From an uncultured Clostridia bacterium (GTDB lineage Bacteria; Bacillota; Clostridia; Lachnospirales; CAG-274), in NCBI GenBank assembly GCA_947629215.1, contig CANRCU010000067.1, positions 1 through 9,843 on the forward strand: a stretch of 9,843 bases of DNA, given 5' to 3'. Numbering within the stretch: position 1 is the first letter of the stretch; each line of letters begins with the position of its first letter. Positions 1 to 7,505 of this stretch are shown one piece after another. The notes beneath the pieces are model-generated. The model saw nothing but the letters and a program-made list of their open reading frames with translations, was not told the DNA's origin and searched no databases. A program made the translations under genes and the position numbers.

Positions 1-339
1 GATATAAACAAAATAAAAATGCATCGGGACGGAACCGACATAACAATAATACTTCCGCCGCCAAGCGTTGAATGTACGGTCGATCCGACATCATGGAACC
101 AAAATTCTTACATAATTTCAAACGATTCACCGATAAAGAAAAATCCGATCACCGCAAATGACCAGAACAAAGCGATCGACCATGCGCAAAATGAAATGAA
201 AGTTTCTATACTGAATAATCCCTCGCTGCTTTCCTCGGCAGAAACGCAGGCAAGGGAACTTATAGAAAATTATATAAAACAAGTCGGTGAACTGACCGAA
301 ACAAAATACAACATCATCTGGGAGACCGAGGAACAATAG
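1..339 (+). CDS. DUF4230-like protein, C-terminal part (5' end outside window)
   Basis: The frame is open from base 1 to the TAG at 337-339, so this is the last 112 residues of a longer protein; the ATG at 19 has no ribosome-binding site in front of it and is probably internal. The visible part contains a strand with a proline stretch (ILPPPSVECTVD) followed by an N-P-I-T segment and a long amphipathic helix with many Gln, Asn, Ala and Glu residues (about residues 45-95 of the visible part). It ends in a short strand, YNIIWETEE. This order (proline-containing strand, NPxT, long helix, final strand) resembles the C-terminus of DUF4230 proteins, which are usually anchored by an N-terminal membrane helix and have no established function. 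The family call is from memory of the pattern and is moderate. The gene converges on the methyltransferase gene with a three-base gap. Confidence 0.6.
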   Translation, partial: DINKIKMHRDGTDITIILPPPSVECTVDPTSWNQNSYIISNDSPIKKNPITANDQNKAIDHAQNEMKVSILNNPSLLSSAETQARELIENYIKQVGELTETKYNIIWETEEQ

Positions 340-356
340 ACCTTATTGTTTTTTGG
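326..356 (+). terminator. Possible terminator hairpin between convergent genes
   Basis: AACAATA (332-338) pairs with TATTGTT (344-350) across the five-base loop GACCT. The stem extends outward to 326/356 through three G-U pairs and two C-G pairs. A run of six T (349-354) lies partly within the 3' arm rather than clearly after it, and the core is AT-rich, so it is an atypical intrinsic terminator. It overlaps both stop codons (337-339 on plus, 343-345 on minus) and is the only candidate for ending either transcript here. Confidence 0.35.
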
Positions 357-1482
357 GCGGTCTTTCCCCGAAATACTGATAGTAGTCTATTTTTACGTTA
401 CCGTTAAACAGTTTGCGTTTTTTATCCGCGCGTTTACCGTAAAGCCGCTCAAAACCCTCGTGAGATGTTATTATGTATACGGACCAAGTTTTATCCGTGC
501 GAAAAAGCCTGCCCATATCACGGTAAAGCTGTTCCACTTCTTCAAGAACACCCATTCTTTCGGCATACGGCGGATTGGATATGCATACACCGTAATGTTC
601 GTTTATTTTGATGCTGTCAAACGGTTTGACAGCAAAATCTATAACATCGTCTACGCCCGCATTTTCGGCATTTATTTTAGCTATCTCTATTGCGCGGGGA
701 TCTATATCGGACGCCGTGATTTTTGGCATTACCTCGGTTTTTATTGCCGAAAACGCCTCTTTTCTTGCATTTTTCCAATATATCGGTTCTATTAGACCCC
801 AATCCTCCGAAACAAACTTTCTTTCAAGCCCCGGGGCAATATTTTTTGCTGCCATTGCCGCCTCTATCGGTATAGTTCCCGAACCGCAGCACGGATCGAG
901 CAGCAGTCTTTCGGGATTCCAGAAACTCAGATCTATCATTGCGGCAGCCATTGTTTCTTTAAGAGGCGCTGCGACCTGATTTTCACGATAACCTCGCTTG
1001 TGCAGCGCCGCACCCGAAGTATCGATTGTCAATGTGACCGTATCTTTGAGTATAGCGACCTGTATTTTGTACACTGCTCCACTCTTTTCAAACCAGTTTA
1101 TTTTATATTTTTGTTTCAGTTTTTCCACGATCGCTTTTTCGACTATCGACTGACAATCCGGTACACTGTAAAGAGTTGATCTTACAGATTTGCCCGTTAC
1201 CGTAAAATGTGCATCTATCGGCAGAATATCGCCCCAAGGCAGTTTTTTGGTGTTTTCAAACAACTCCTCAAAACTGTATGCCTTGAACTTGCCCATAACA
1301 AGCAATACTCTGTCGGCAGCTCTGAGATTTATATTCAATTTGGGTATATCGGATATTTTTGCCTCAAATTCGATCGCACCGTCCGTTACCGTCTGTTTTT
1401 CAAAGCCAAGATTCTTCAGCTCACGCTTAACTACCGCCTCCAAACCGAATGTAGAGGTCGCTGTCAGATTTACTTTATCCAT
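343..1482 (-). CDS. THUMP domain class I SAM-dependent RNA methyltransferase (YpsC/RlmL-N type)
   Basis: This is predicted to be a cytoplasmic enzyme that methylates guanine N2 in RNA, most likely 23S rRNA, as in the RlmL N-terminal half and Bacillus YpsC. The 379-residue length fits the single-methyltransferase form. The N-terminus (about 1-60) is the ferredoxin-like domain that opens with 'TATSTFGLEAVVKREL', typical of the family; the THUMP region follows at about 65-155. The Rossmann methyltransferase domain has SAM motif I, DPCCGSGT, starting at D196, and the catalytic motif IV, NPPY, at 303-306, which marks N2-guanine or N6-adenine methylation. The segment 'RGYRENQVAAPLKETMAA' just before motif I is also typical. 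The start at 1482 is supported by AGGAG a few bases upstream. Only 82 bases separate it from the lipoprotein gene upstream, and a terminator lies in that gap. The exact RNA target cannot be read from the sequence. Confidence 0.9.
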   Translation of the reverse strand: MDKVNLTATSTFGLEAVVKRELKNLGFEKQTVTDGAIEFEAKISDIPKLNINLRAADRVLLVMGKFKAYSFEELFENTKKLPWGDILPIDAHFTVTGKSVRSTLYSVPDCQSIVEKAIVEKLKQKYKINWFEKSGAVYKIQVAILKDTVTLTIDTSGAALHKRGYRENQVAAPLKETMAAAMIDLSFWNPERLLLDPCCGSGTIPIEAAMAAKNIAPGLERKFVSEDWGLIEPIYWKNARKEAFSAIKTEVMPKITASDIDPRAIEIAKINAENAGVDDVIDFAVKPFDSIKINEHYGVCISNPPYAERMGVLEEVEQLYRDMGRLFRTDKTWSVYIITSHEGFERLYGKRADKKRKLFNGNVKIDYYQYFGERPPKKQ

Positions 1483-1503
1483 TGTATTCTCCTATAATAT
1501 TAC

Positions 1504-1542
1504 AGTAAAAAACAAGCCTGTAAGGCAGATCCTCTCAGGCTT
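1504..1542 (-). terminator. Intrinsic terminator of the lipoprotein gene
   Basis: Inverted repeat AAGCCTG (1514-1520) and CAGGCTT (1536-1542), continued inward by AGG/CCT (1523-1525/1531-1533) after a 2x2 internal loop, with a five-base apical loop. On the minus strand the stem is followed by G and six T residues (1512-1506). It lies 22 bases after the lipoprotein stop codon. On the plus strand it is also followed by ATTTTTTA, so it could work both ways, but no plus-strand gene reaches it. A small separate hairpin, ATCGG/CCGAT (1552-1556/1561-1565), precedes it. Confidence 0.8.
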
Positions 1543-1564
1543 ATTTTTTATATCGGAAAGCCGA

Positions 1565-2638
1565 TCAATCCGCAAAATAGAATCCGTTATCGGTCATATC
1601 CTCCGATATAACATCTTTATTCGTTCTTAAAAATTTCTTTATTGCACCGCGCATCTCTCCACCCGACATAAAGGTATAATTGCAGTTTTTCATTGAAGAA
1701 ACCGCAAGGCTCTTATCGGTTACTATATTAAATTCCGCCGACCAGTCCAACGTTTTGGGAACACCGTGTATGACCGTATTGACCGACTGTCTGAAGTCGT
1801 CCACTATATATTCTATACTGTCCCTGTTCCGGTCGATAAAATCACTTCTTGCGACCAGTACGCTTGAAATTATATCGCATTCATTGGATTCCGACCATAT
1901 AGCAGCCACATCGGGACCCATTTCTACATTATCGTTATCCATTTTTGCAAGTGTGATATAGGGTTCCGGCACAACTGCAAGCTGTATCGAACCGTCGACA
2001 AGCCCTGCTCTGATAGTTTCGTTTGAATCAACAGCCTGCGCTGTTGCTCCGCATGATGCGATTATCTTTTGCGCGACACCTGCTGTAAGGCTGTTATCGC
2101 TGCAATAAGCAATAGTTTGCCCCGAAAGGTTTGATTTTTCGGTAATATTGCTGTCGAGCGTTGCGATATATATATTATTGAACGTATTTGTCGCAAGCAC
2201 GACCACATCTTTGTTCTCGCTGTACATTTCAATGGCTTTTGTAAGCGGCAGTATCGCAATATCGGCATTACCGCCCCTAAGTTCCTGCGCTGCCTCGTCC
2301 GCAGTGGTCTTTACGGTAAGAGTGTATTTTTCGTGATTTTTGTCTTTTTCGCCCCAACCCATTATCGGCGCCATACCTATACCCGTACAGTCACCCACAA
2401 CAACGGCTCTTACATCTATACGCAATTCTTCGGCAGGCTTTTGCAGCACATCGTCTTCTTCTTCGTCATCATCTTCGTCGGTGTCCGGTTCTTCCTGATT
2501 TTCGTCTTTTAAAACGACCTCCACATCGCTGCCCTGCTGTACATTGTCATTTTCACCCATATCGCAGGCAGAAAGCATTAAGGCGCACATCATCGCCCAT
2601 ACGATATATCCTTTTGCAAATAATTTATTTTTAAGCAT
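1565..2638 (-). CDS. Substrate-binding lipoprotein of ABC-transporter type (NMT1/TauA/SsuA-like)
   Basis: The protein has a lipoprotein signal: K3/K5/K9, a hydrophobic stretch at about 11-22, and the lipobox L-S-A-C with the lipidated Cys at position 25, so it should be tethered to the outer face of the cytoplasmic membrane. Residues 45-63 form an extremely acidic linker (15 of 19 residues are Asp or Glu). The rest (about 72-340) reads like a two-lobed periplasmic-binding fold of the nitrate/sulfonate/thiamine-precursor group. Typical segments are 'ELRGGNADIAILPL', 'LSGQTIAYC' and 'GLVDGSIQLAVVPEPY'. The ligand cannot be predicted. No permease or ATPase gene is adjacent, so it is an orphan here; such proteins can serve a transporter encoded elsewhere or act in sensing. 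The start is supported by AAAGGA about 12 bases upstream and by a good promoter. It is transcribed divergently from ung. Confidence 0.82.
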   Translation of the reverse strand: MLKNKLFAKGYIVWAMMCALMLSACDMGENDNVQQGSDVEVVLKDENQEEPDTDEDDDEEEDDVLQKPAEELRIDVRAVVVGDCTGIGMAPIMGWGEKDKNHEKYTLTVKTTADEAAQELRGGNADIAILPLTKAIEMYSENKDVVVLATNTFNNIYIATLDSNITEKSNLSGQTIAYCSDNSLTAGVAQKIIASCGATAQAVDSNETIRAGLVDGSIQLAVVPEPYITLAKMDNDNVEMGPDVAAIWSESNECDIISSVLVARSDFIDRNRDSIEYIVDDFRQSVNTVIHGVPKTLDWSAEFNIVTDKSLAVSSMKNCNYTFMSGGEMRGAIKKFLRTNKDVISEDMTDNGFYFAD

Positions 2639-2662
2639 ATAACTTTCGTATCCTTTCTTACC

Positions 2663-2679
2663 TTATGTCACAGACATAA
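2663..2679 (-). promoter_or_regulatory. Perfect 7-3-7 palindrome in the lipoprotein gene leader
   Basis: TTATGTC (2663-2669) and GACATAA (2673-2679) form a perfect inverted repeat around ACA. It lies just downstream of the predicted transcription start of the lipoprotein gene and upstream of its ribosome-binding site, a position suited to a repressor operator or a small leader hairpin. No T-run follows on the minus strand, so it is not a terminator. Its function is inferred from position and symmetry only. Confidence 0.4.
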
Positions 2680-2694
2680 TATTTTTCAATACCT

Positions 2695-2723
2695 ATTTTA
2701 AATTAATTATTTGCATTTGTCAA
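2695..2723 (-). promoter_or_regulatory. Sigma-A promoter of the lipoprotein gene
   Basis: On the minus strand, a perfect -35 box TTGACA (2723-2718) is separated by 17 bases from TAAAAT (2700-2695), which matches the -10 consensus at five of six positions. The predicted start is near 2688, giving a leader of about 50 bases that contains a palindrome and the AAAGGA ribosome-binding site. Confidence 0.75.
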
Positions 2724-2761
2724 TCAAAATAGACATTTTTTTATAGTTGATCAATTTTTTC

Positions 2762-2790
2762 TTGCAGGCATACATATTCGGTAGTATACT
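2762..2790 (+). promoter_or_regulatory. Probable promoter of ung
   Basis: TATACT (2785-2790) matches the -10 consensus at five of six positions. A weak -35 box, TTGCAG (2762-2767), lies 17 bases upstream. The predicted start near 2797 leaves a short leader with GGAG at 2813-2816, seven bases before the ung ATG. The -35 match is poor, so confidence is moderate. Confidence 0.5.
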
Positions 2791-2823
2791 TAATATATAA
2801 ATTTTTACGATCGGAGAAATACT

Positions 2824-3495
2824 ATGCAGACAATAAACTCGCCTCTATGGCATAATGCTCTTAAAAACGAATTTGAAAAACCGTATTTTAAAGAATTATC
2901 GTATTTTGTGGATAAAGAATATTCCGAAAAAACTATATTTCCGCCCTATGATGCAATATTCAACGCATTTGAGCTGACACCGCTCGACAAGGTAAAAGCG
3001 GTTATACTCGGTCAAGACCCGTACCATACCCCCGGAGCGGCTATGGGGCTGAGTTTTTCCGTACCCAAAGACGAAAAGATACCGCCGTCGCTTGCAAACA
3101 TTTACAAGGCAATAAAACTTGACCTCGGATATGAAATACCCTCTCACGGCTGTCTTACAAAATGGGCAAAAGAAGGTGTGCTGATGCTGAACACCGTACT
3201 CACCGTTGAATCGGGCAAGGCAAATTCACACAAAAACAAAGGCTGGGAAACATTCACAGACAAGGTCATAAAAATTCTGAACGACTGCGAACAGCCGATA
3301 GTTTTTTTGTTATGGGGTACACCTGCAAGAAAAAAAAGTGTGCTGTTGAAAAATCCTCGTCATCTTGTGCTTGAAAGTGTACATCCAAGCCCGCTTTCGG
3401 CATATCATGGGTTTTATGACTGCCGTCATTTCAGTCGGGCAAACGAGTTTTTAAAGAAAAATGATATAAAAGAAATAGATTGGAAGATAGATTAA
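2824..3495 (+). CDS. ung: Uracil-DNA glycosylase, family 1
   Basis: This enzyme removes uracil from DNA by cutting the N-glycosidic bond and starts base-excision repair in the cytoplasm. The length of 223 residues is normal for the family. All signature elements are present: the water-activating loop G63-Q-D-P-Y-H with the catalytic Asp65, followed by 'TPGAAMGLSFSVP'; the 'VFLLWGTPARKK' strand; and the leucine-intercalation loop 'HPSPLSAYHGFYDCRHFS' with the transition-state His187. The segment 'LMLNTVLTVESGKANSHKNKGWE' is also characteristic. The start at 2824 is preceded by GGAG at seven bases. The gene stands alone, divergent from the lipoprotein gene, and is followed by 275 non-coding bases before the ech operon, with no clear terminator of its own. 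The assignment is secure. Confidence 0.97.
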   Translation: MQTINSPLWHNALKNEFEKPYFKELSYFVDKEYSEKTIFPPYDAIFNAFELTPLDKVKAVILGQDPYHTPGAAMGLSFSVPKDEKIPPSLANIYKAIKLDLGYEIPSHGCLTKWAKEGVLMLNTVLTVESGKANSHKNKGWETFTDKVIKILNDCEQPIVFLLWGTPARKKSVLLKNPRHLVLESVHPSPLSAYHGFYDCRHFSRANEFLKKNDIKEIDWKID

Positions 3496-3663
3496 ACAAA
3501 AGCCGATGATTTTGGTGCCATCCGGTATAAAAACTTGCAAAAAATAGGTTGCAAAAATCAATAAACATAGGCAATATATCACAAACAAAAGCAATCGGAC
3601 AATATAAAATGAAGTGCTTTTAAAAGTAAATTGCAAAAAACTAAAAAAATTTGAAAAATTGTT

Positions 3664-3692
3664 TTGACAACCGCTAAAAAAAAGAGTATTAT
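3664..3692 (+). promoter_or_regulatory. Sigma-A promoter of the ech operon
   Basis: A perfect -35 box TTGACA (3664-3669), a 17-base spacer and TATTAT (3687-3692), five of six matches to the -10 consensus. The predicted start is near 3699, about 70 bases before echA. The leader contains a small inverted repeat, TCCGA/TCGGA (3716-3720/3732-3736), of unknown value, and a very strong ribosome-binding site AAAGGAGG at 3755-3762. Upstream, the AT-rich sequence from 3631 to 3660 may act as an UP element. Confidence 0.8.
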
Positions 3693-3770
3693 ATAGGTTG
3701 ATTAAGAATATCATATCCGACAAAAACTTTATCGGAAAGAATTTTATAGTTATTAAAGGAGGAAAAGCCT

Positions 3771-5696
3771 ATGCTTGTAATGCCTGAAATACCTTTTTTG
3801 ATCTGTTTTCCGTTTTTGACGGCTTTGCTGTTGTTTTTTACAAAAAACGACAAACTCAAAGCGCTTATATCCTATTTGGGCGCGATACTCGTTATCTGCG
3901 CTGCGGGTATACTGTGGTTTGACTGGCTTAAAGGCGGATACGAGCCGATATTTTTATATCAGAACACGGAAATAGTCGATCATATTATTTTTGTGGCAGA
4001 GATAGTTATAATGGTACTTATCACATTTTTGTGTTTTAAGTATAAAAAACGTATAATATGTCTGTTATCCATAATACCGACAATAATTATCGCCTTTGCG
4101 GAACAGATAAACATAAATCCCACAGAGAAGCTTGAACACATATATATAGACAGGCTGGCTATGCTTATGTGTACCATAATATCGCTTGTGGGCAGCCTTA
4201 TTATAATATATGCCGTCGGTTATATGTCGGGTTATCATATGCACCATAAAGAGGTGAAGGACAGAAGCAATTATTTTCTTGCACTGCTTTTTGTATTTAT
4301 GGGTTCAATGTTTGGTTTCGTGCTTTCCTCAAGCCTTATATGGCTGTACTTTTTCTGGGAATGTACAAGTGTATGCTCTTTTCTGCTCATCGGCTATACA
4401 AGGTCGGAAGAAGCCGTTACAAATTCTTTCCGCGCTTTGTGGATGAATCTGCTTGGCGGCACGGCGCTTGCGATAGGTATATTCTATTTCGCATTTTTTG
4501 AGCGGACGCTTTCATTCAGGTCTTTCATAGCTTTAGGCGCTTTAGGCGATGTATATGCGATTTTGCCTGTCGCGCTGATGGCTTTTGCTGCGCTTACAAA
4601 ATCGGCGCAGCTACCGTTTTCAACATGGCTTTTGGGCGCAATGGTCGCACCTACGCCTTCTTCGGCGCTTTTGCACAGCGCAACTATGGTAAAGGCGGGT
4701 ATTTATGTATTGCTTCGCCTTTCGCCTGCAATGAGCGGCAATATAACGGGTATGATGATCTCGCTTGTAGGCGGCTTTACATTTTTTGTGGCATCGTTTA
4801 TGGCAGTTGCGCAAAGCGATGCAAAGAGAGTTCTTGCAATGTCAACGGTGTCAAACCTCGGGCTTATGGTAGCTTGTGCCGGCGTAGGCAGACCCGAGAC
4901 CGTATGGGCGGGAGCATTTCTTATGATATTCCACGCGGTTTCAAAATCGCTGCTCTTCCTTGATGTGGGTGCGACCGAAAACTCTATCCACAGCAGGGAT
5001 ATTGAAGATATGCACGGTATACTGTTTTTCCTGCCGCTGCTTGCAATGTTTATGTTTATCGGCATCGCAGGTATGTTCCTTGCTCCGTTCGGTATGCTCA
5101 TATCAAAGTGGGCTGCCCTGCGTGCGGCTGTGGACGAAAAAAATATAATATTGCTGATGTTTATTGTATTCGGCAGCGCTACGACTTCTCTTTACTGGAG
5201 CAAATGGATGGGCAAAATAATAAGTCATCCTCATGCCCCTGCCGAATTTAAAGATATAACCAGACCAAACGAATTTGTATCCCTTGTTCTTCATGCAGTC
5301 ATGATGATAGCCCTTTGTGTGCTGTTCCCGTTTGTTTCAAAGGTATTTGTCGATCCCATGCTTGTTGAGATGTTCGGCATGAGCGGTCAGGTCCTTTCAC
5401 AAGGTGTGCTTTATATACTTGTTGTTATAATTTGTTTTGTATTTACCATACCGCTGCTTTCTATATTTTACAGCCATAAAATACAAACAAACAGAAAACT
5501 GTCTTATATGGGCGGTATAAACGAAGGTGACAACTGTTTCTTCACCGACTCCATGGGCGAGCCGAAAAGGCTTTGGCTCTCCAATTACTATTTTGCAAAT
5601 AAAATCGGTATCAGAAAGATAATGATGCCTTGTCAGTTCGTTTCTGCCGGTATACTGTTGGGTATGTTTTGTATTATTTTAGGAGCGATATTATGA
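3771..5696 (+). CDS. echA: Ech hydrogenase membrane subunit EchA (NuoL-like ion-pumping subunit)
   Basis: This is the large antiporter-like membrane subunit of energy-converting hydrogenase, thought to carry proton or sodium translocation. At 641 residues it has the usual length. It is hydrophobic throughout, with many membrane helices. Conserved charged positions of the NuoL/MrpA family are visible: Glu197 in 'FFWECTSVCSFLLIGY', Lys277 in 'LTKSAQLPFSTWL' followed by 'APTPSSALLHSATMVKAGIY', and His388 and Lys392 in 'FHAVSKSLLFL'. A last membrane helix lies at the extreme C-terminus. AAAGGAGG eight bases upstream supports the start. It is the first gene of the operon, and its stop overlaps the echB start (ATGA), indicating translational coupling. 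It might be mistaken for NuoL, but the downstream hydrogenase subunits identify it as EchA. Confidence 0.93.
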   Translation: MLVMPEIPFLICFPFLTALLLFFTKNDKLKALISYLGAILVICAAGILWFDWLKGGYEPIFLYQNTEIVDHIIFVAEIVIMVLITFLCFKYKKRIICLLSIIPTIIIAFAEQININPTEKLEHIYIDRLAMLMCTIISLVGSLIIIYAVGYMSGYHMHHKEVKDRSNYFLALLFVFMGSMFGFVLSSSLIWLYFFWECTSVCSFLLIGYTRSEEAVTNSFRALWMNLLGGTALAIGIFYFAFFERTLSFRSFIALGALGDVYAILPVALMAFAALTKSAQLPFSTWLLGAMVAPTPSSALLHSATMVKAGIYVLLRLSPAMSGNITGMMISLVGGFTFFVASFMAVAQSDAKRVLAMSTVSNLGLMVACAGVGRPETVWAGAFLMIFHAVSKSLLFLDVGATENSIHSRDIEDMHGILFFLPLLAMFMFIGIAGMFLAPFGMLISKWAALRAAVDEKNIILLMFIVFGSATTSLYWSKWMGKIISHPHAPAEFKDITRPNEFVSLVLHAVMMIALCVLFPFVSKVFVDPMLVEMFGMSGQVLSQGVLYILVVIICFVFTIPLLSIFYSHKIQTNRKLSYMGGINEGDNCFFTDSMGEPKRLWLSNYYFANKIGIRKIMMPCQFVSAGILLGMFCIILGAIL

Positions 5697-6574
5697 AAAC
5701 AAAAATTATAAGCGTGATTGCATATATTATCCTTGCGCCTATTATCGGCGGACTGTTGGACGGTATCGACAGAAAAATATCGGCGCGTATGCAAAGGAGA
5801 GTCGGTCCGCCGCTTTTACAGCCGTTTTACGACCTTGGCAAGCTGTTTAACAAACAGGTCATAGTTGTACGCAGTTCACAGAGTTTTTTACTGCTTTGCT
5901 ACCTTATATTTATGATAATAACGGGTGCCATGCTCTATGCAGGCGTTGACCTGCTGATGTGTATGTTTGTGCTTTCGACCGCAGCAATGTTTTTGTATTT
6001 TGCGGCTTGCGTAACAAGTTCGCCCTATTCTACAATAGGCGCGTCAAGAGAGCTTATACAAATAATGGCATATGAGCCTGCCGTACTTCTGACTTGCGTG
6101 GGATTTTACCTTGTAAGCGGCTCGTTTGAGGTAAGCGATATAGCATTCGGAAAATTCAGCGATATAATATATCTGCCCGGTGTATTTTTGGCATATATAT
6201 TTATATTGACTATAAAAATGAGAAAATCTCCGTTTGATATAAGCACCTCGCATCACCCCAATCAGGAGATAGTAAAAGGCATAACATCGGAAATGGGCGC
6301 ACGTAATCTCGCGTTTTTCACCCTGACCGAATGGTACGAAAATGTTTTTCTTCTTTCGGTGCTTGCCCTGTTTATAACCAACAGGTCTCCCGTGAGCTTT
6401 TTGGCTGCTGTTATCGTTATTTTGGTCGTTTATTTTCTTGAAATACTGATAGATAATTGCAGCGCGCGCATAAAATATTTTGACATGGTCAAATTGGCAT
6501 GGGCTGTAACGGTCGTGCTTGCGGGCAGCAATATCTGGATATTGATGCTTGTTAAACAGAATATAGTAAACTGA
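5693..6574 (+). CDS. echB: Ech hydrogenase membrane subunit EchB (NuoH-like)
   Basis: This is the NuoH/HycD-type membrane subunit that links the soluble hydrogenase arm to the ion-pumping arm. The frame is open further upstream inside echA, but the ATG at 5693 is the proper start: AGGAG lies seven bases before it, it overlaps the echA stop as ATGA, and the N-terminal membrane helix begins there, giving 293 residues. Motifs: 'RRVGPP' (35-40) and 'QPFYDLGKL' (43-51) form the conserved cytoplasmic loop near the quinone-site equivalent. 'AYEP' with Glu128, 'KSPFD' (178-182) and the acidic loop with Glu192 and Glu200 are further family marks. About eight membrane helices are apparent. A gap of 51 bases separates it from echC. 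Confidence 0.93.
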   Translation: MKTKIISVIAYIILAPIIGGLLDGIDRKISARMQRRVGPPLLQPFYDLGKLFNKQVIVVRSSQSFLLLCYLIFMIITGAMLYAGVDLLMCMFVLSTAAMFLYFAACVTSSPYSTIGASRELIQIMAYEPAVLLTCVGFYLVSGSFEVSDIAFGKFSDIIYLPGVFLAYIFILTIKMRKSPFDISTSHHPNQEIVKGITSEMGARNLAFFTLTEWYENVFLLSVLALFITNRSPVSFLAAVIVILVVYFLEILIDNCSARIKYFDMVKLAWAVTVVLAGSNIWILMLVKQNIVN

Positions 6575-6625
6575 TCATCATAAAGTTTTTTCTGTGATAG
6601 ACAAATATTGAAAGGAGAAATAAAT

Positions 6626-7087
6626 ATGTATAATATAAAAAGGTCTCCATGGGTGCTGCATTATGACGGTTCAAGCTGCAACGGCTGTGATATAGAGGTA
6701 CTTGCCTGCCTTACACCCGTATATGATGCGGAACGTTTCGGTATAGTTAACACGGGTGATCCTATGCAAGCCGATATATTGCTTATAACGGGCGGCATAA
6801 ACAGCCAAAATGCCGCTGTCGTAAAACAGCTTTACGAGCAGATGCCAAGGCCGAAGGTCGTTGCGGCAATTGGCGTATGCGCCTGCACGGGCGGTGTTTT
6901 CAAGGATTGCTACAATATTTTGGGCGGTGTCGACAAGGTGATACCCGTAGATGTATATGTACCGGGCTGCGCAGCAAGGCCGCAGGCAATAATCGACGGT
7001 ATTGTAAAAGCCTGCGATATTTTTCAACAGCGTCTTGCGGAACACGAACAAATGATAAAAAAGAATAAGACCGCAAAGGAGGGCTGA
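6626..7087 (+). CDS. echC: Ech hydrogenase small subunit EchC (NuoB-like, N2-type [4Fe-4S])
   Basis: This is the small electron-transfer subunit that holds the iron-sulfur cluster next to the NiFe site, on the cytoplasmic side. Of 153 residues, the likely cluster ligands are Cys18 and Cys21 (S-C-N-G-C-D), Cys85 (I-G-V-C-A) and Cys115 (V-P-G-C-A-A-R-P), the pattern of the NuoB/HycG/EchC family; like them it lacks the distal clusters of uptake-hydrogenase small subunits. The ATG at 6626 is chosen over an in-frame TTG at 6608, because AAAGGAG (6611-6617) lies eight bases before this ATG and would be inside the longer form. Its end carries the ribosome-binding site of echD. Confidence 0.95.
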   Translation: MYNIKRSPWVLHYDGSSCNGCDIEVLACLTPVYDAERFGIVNTGDPMQADILLITGGINSQNAAVVKQLYEQMPRPKVVAAIGVCACTGGVFKDCYNILGGVDKVIPVDVYVPGCAARPQAIIDGIVKACDIFQQRLAEHEQMIKKNKTAKEG

Positions 7088-7089
7088 AT

Positions 7090-7503
7090 ATGTCGGAAGA
7101 AAAAAATATATCCGAAAATACAGGTATAGATGATAACAAGGCTGCGAAAAATAAATGCGTTATAGAAGAAATAGACCACAGAGATCTGTTGAAAAAGGCT
7201 ATAGAGATGAAAAGGCAGGGTTATCGTCTTTCGCAGGCTTGTGCCGCTTATGCCGAAGGCAAGCTTGAGTTGAGTTATTCCTTTGCGGACGACAATAATT
7301 ACGGCTACACTACTCTCCGACTTGTCATTGACAAAGAAACAGAAATAATCAGCCTTACCGAGATAATCCCGTATGCGGCTTTTTATGAAAATGAGATGAA
7401 AGAGCTTTTCGGCGTCAATATCCATATGATAGAGCCGGATTATAAGAATAAATTATATCGTATAACAAAGGAAACGCCTTTTATACCCAAGGAGGCTGAA
7501 TAA
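7090..7503 (+). CDS. echD: Ech hydrogenase subunit EchD (NuoC-like)
   Basis: This is the NuoC-type (30-kDa subunit) soluble protein of the complex, which has no cofactor and helps bind the large subunit. It has 137 residues. The best mark is 'ENEMKELFGV' (100-109), corresponding to the E-R-E-x-x-D-L-F-G-I motif of NuoC, followed by 'YRITKETPFIPKE' at the C-terminus. The first 20 or so residues are polar, rich in Asn, Glu and Lys, and look disordered. This family is poorly conserved, so the operon position between echC and echE supports much of the call. The start is two bases after the echC stop, with AAAGGAGGG inside the end of echC. Confidence 0.9.
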   Translation: MSEEKNISENTGIDDNKAAKNKCVIEEIDHRDLLKKAIEMKRQGYRLSQACAAYAEGKLELSYSFADDNNYGYTTLRLVIDKETEIISLTEIIPYAAFYENEMKELFGVNIHMIEPDYKNKLYRITKETPFIPKEAE

Positions 7504-7505
7504 AT

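Noticed and set aside
3503..3525. Hairpin after ung (CCGATG with CATC-CGG)
   Set aside because: The stem has a bulge and no T-run follows on the plus strand, so it is not a credible terminator for ung.
3617..3626. CTTTTAAAAG palindrome in the ung-ech intergenic region
   Set aside because: Only A/T with one C-G pair at the ends; expected by chance in this AT-rich stretch and without T-run or promoter relation.
3659..3670. TTGT-TTTG-ACAA symmetry overlapping the ech -35 box, a possible Rex redox-repressor site
   Set aside because: The half-sites are only four bases and lack the longer TTGTTAA-type arms of Rex operators; most of it is explained by the TTGACA promoter box itself.
4703..5101. 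Long minus-strand open frame inside echA
   Set aside because: It is antisense to a well-supported membrane protein gene, has no ribosome-binding site or recognisable protein features, and reflects the codon bias of echA.
5630..5692. Upstream extension of echB within the end of echA
   Set aside because: The longer frame lacks a proper ribosome-binding site, would overlap echA by 67 bases, and adds residues before the normal N-terminal helix; the ATGA overlap start is far better.
6608..6625. TTG start giving a longer EchC
   Set aside because: The Shine-Dalgarno sequence of the ATG at 6626 would lie inside this extension, and family N-termini start close to the ATG.
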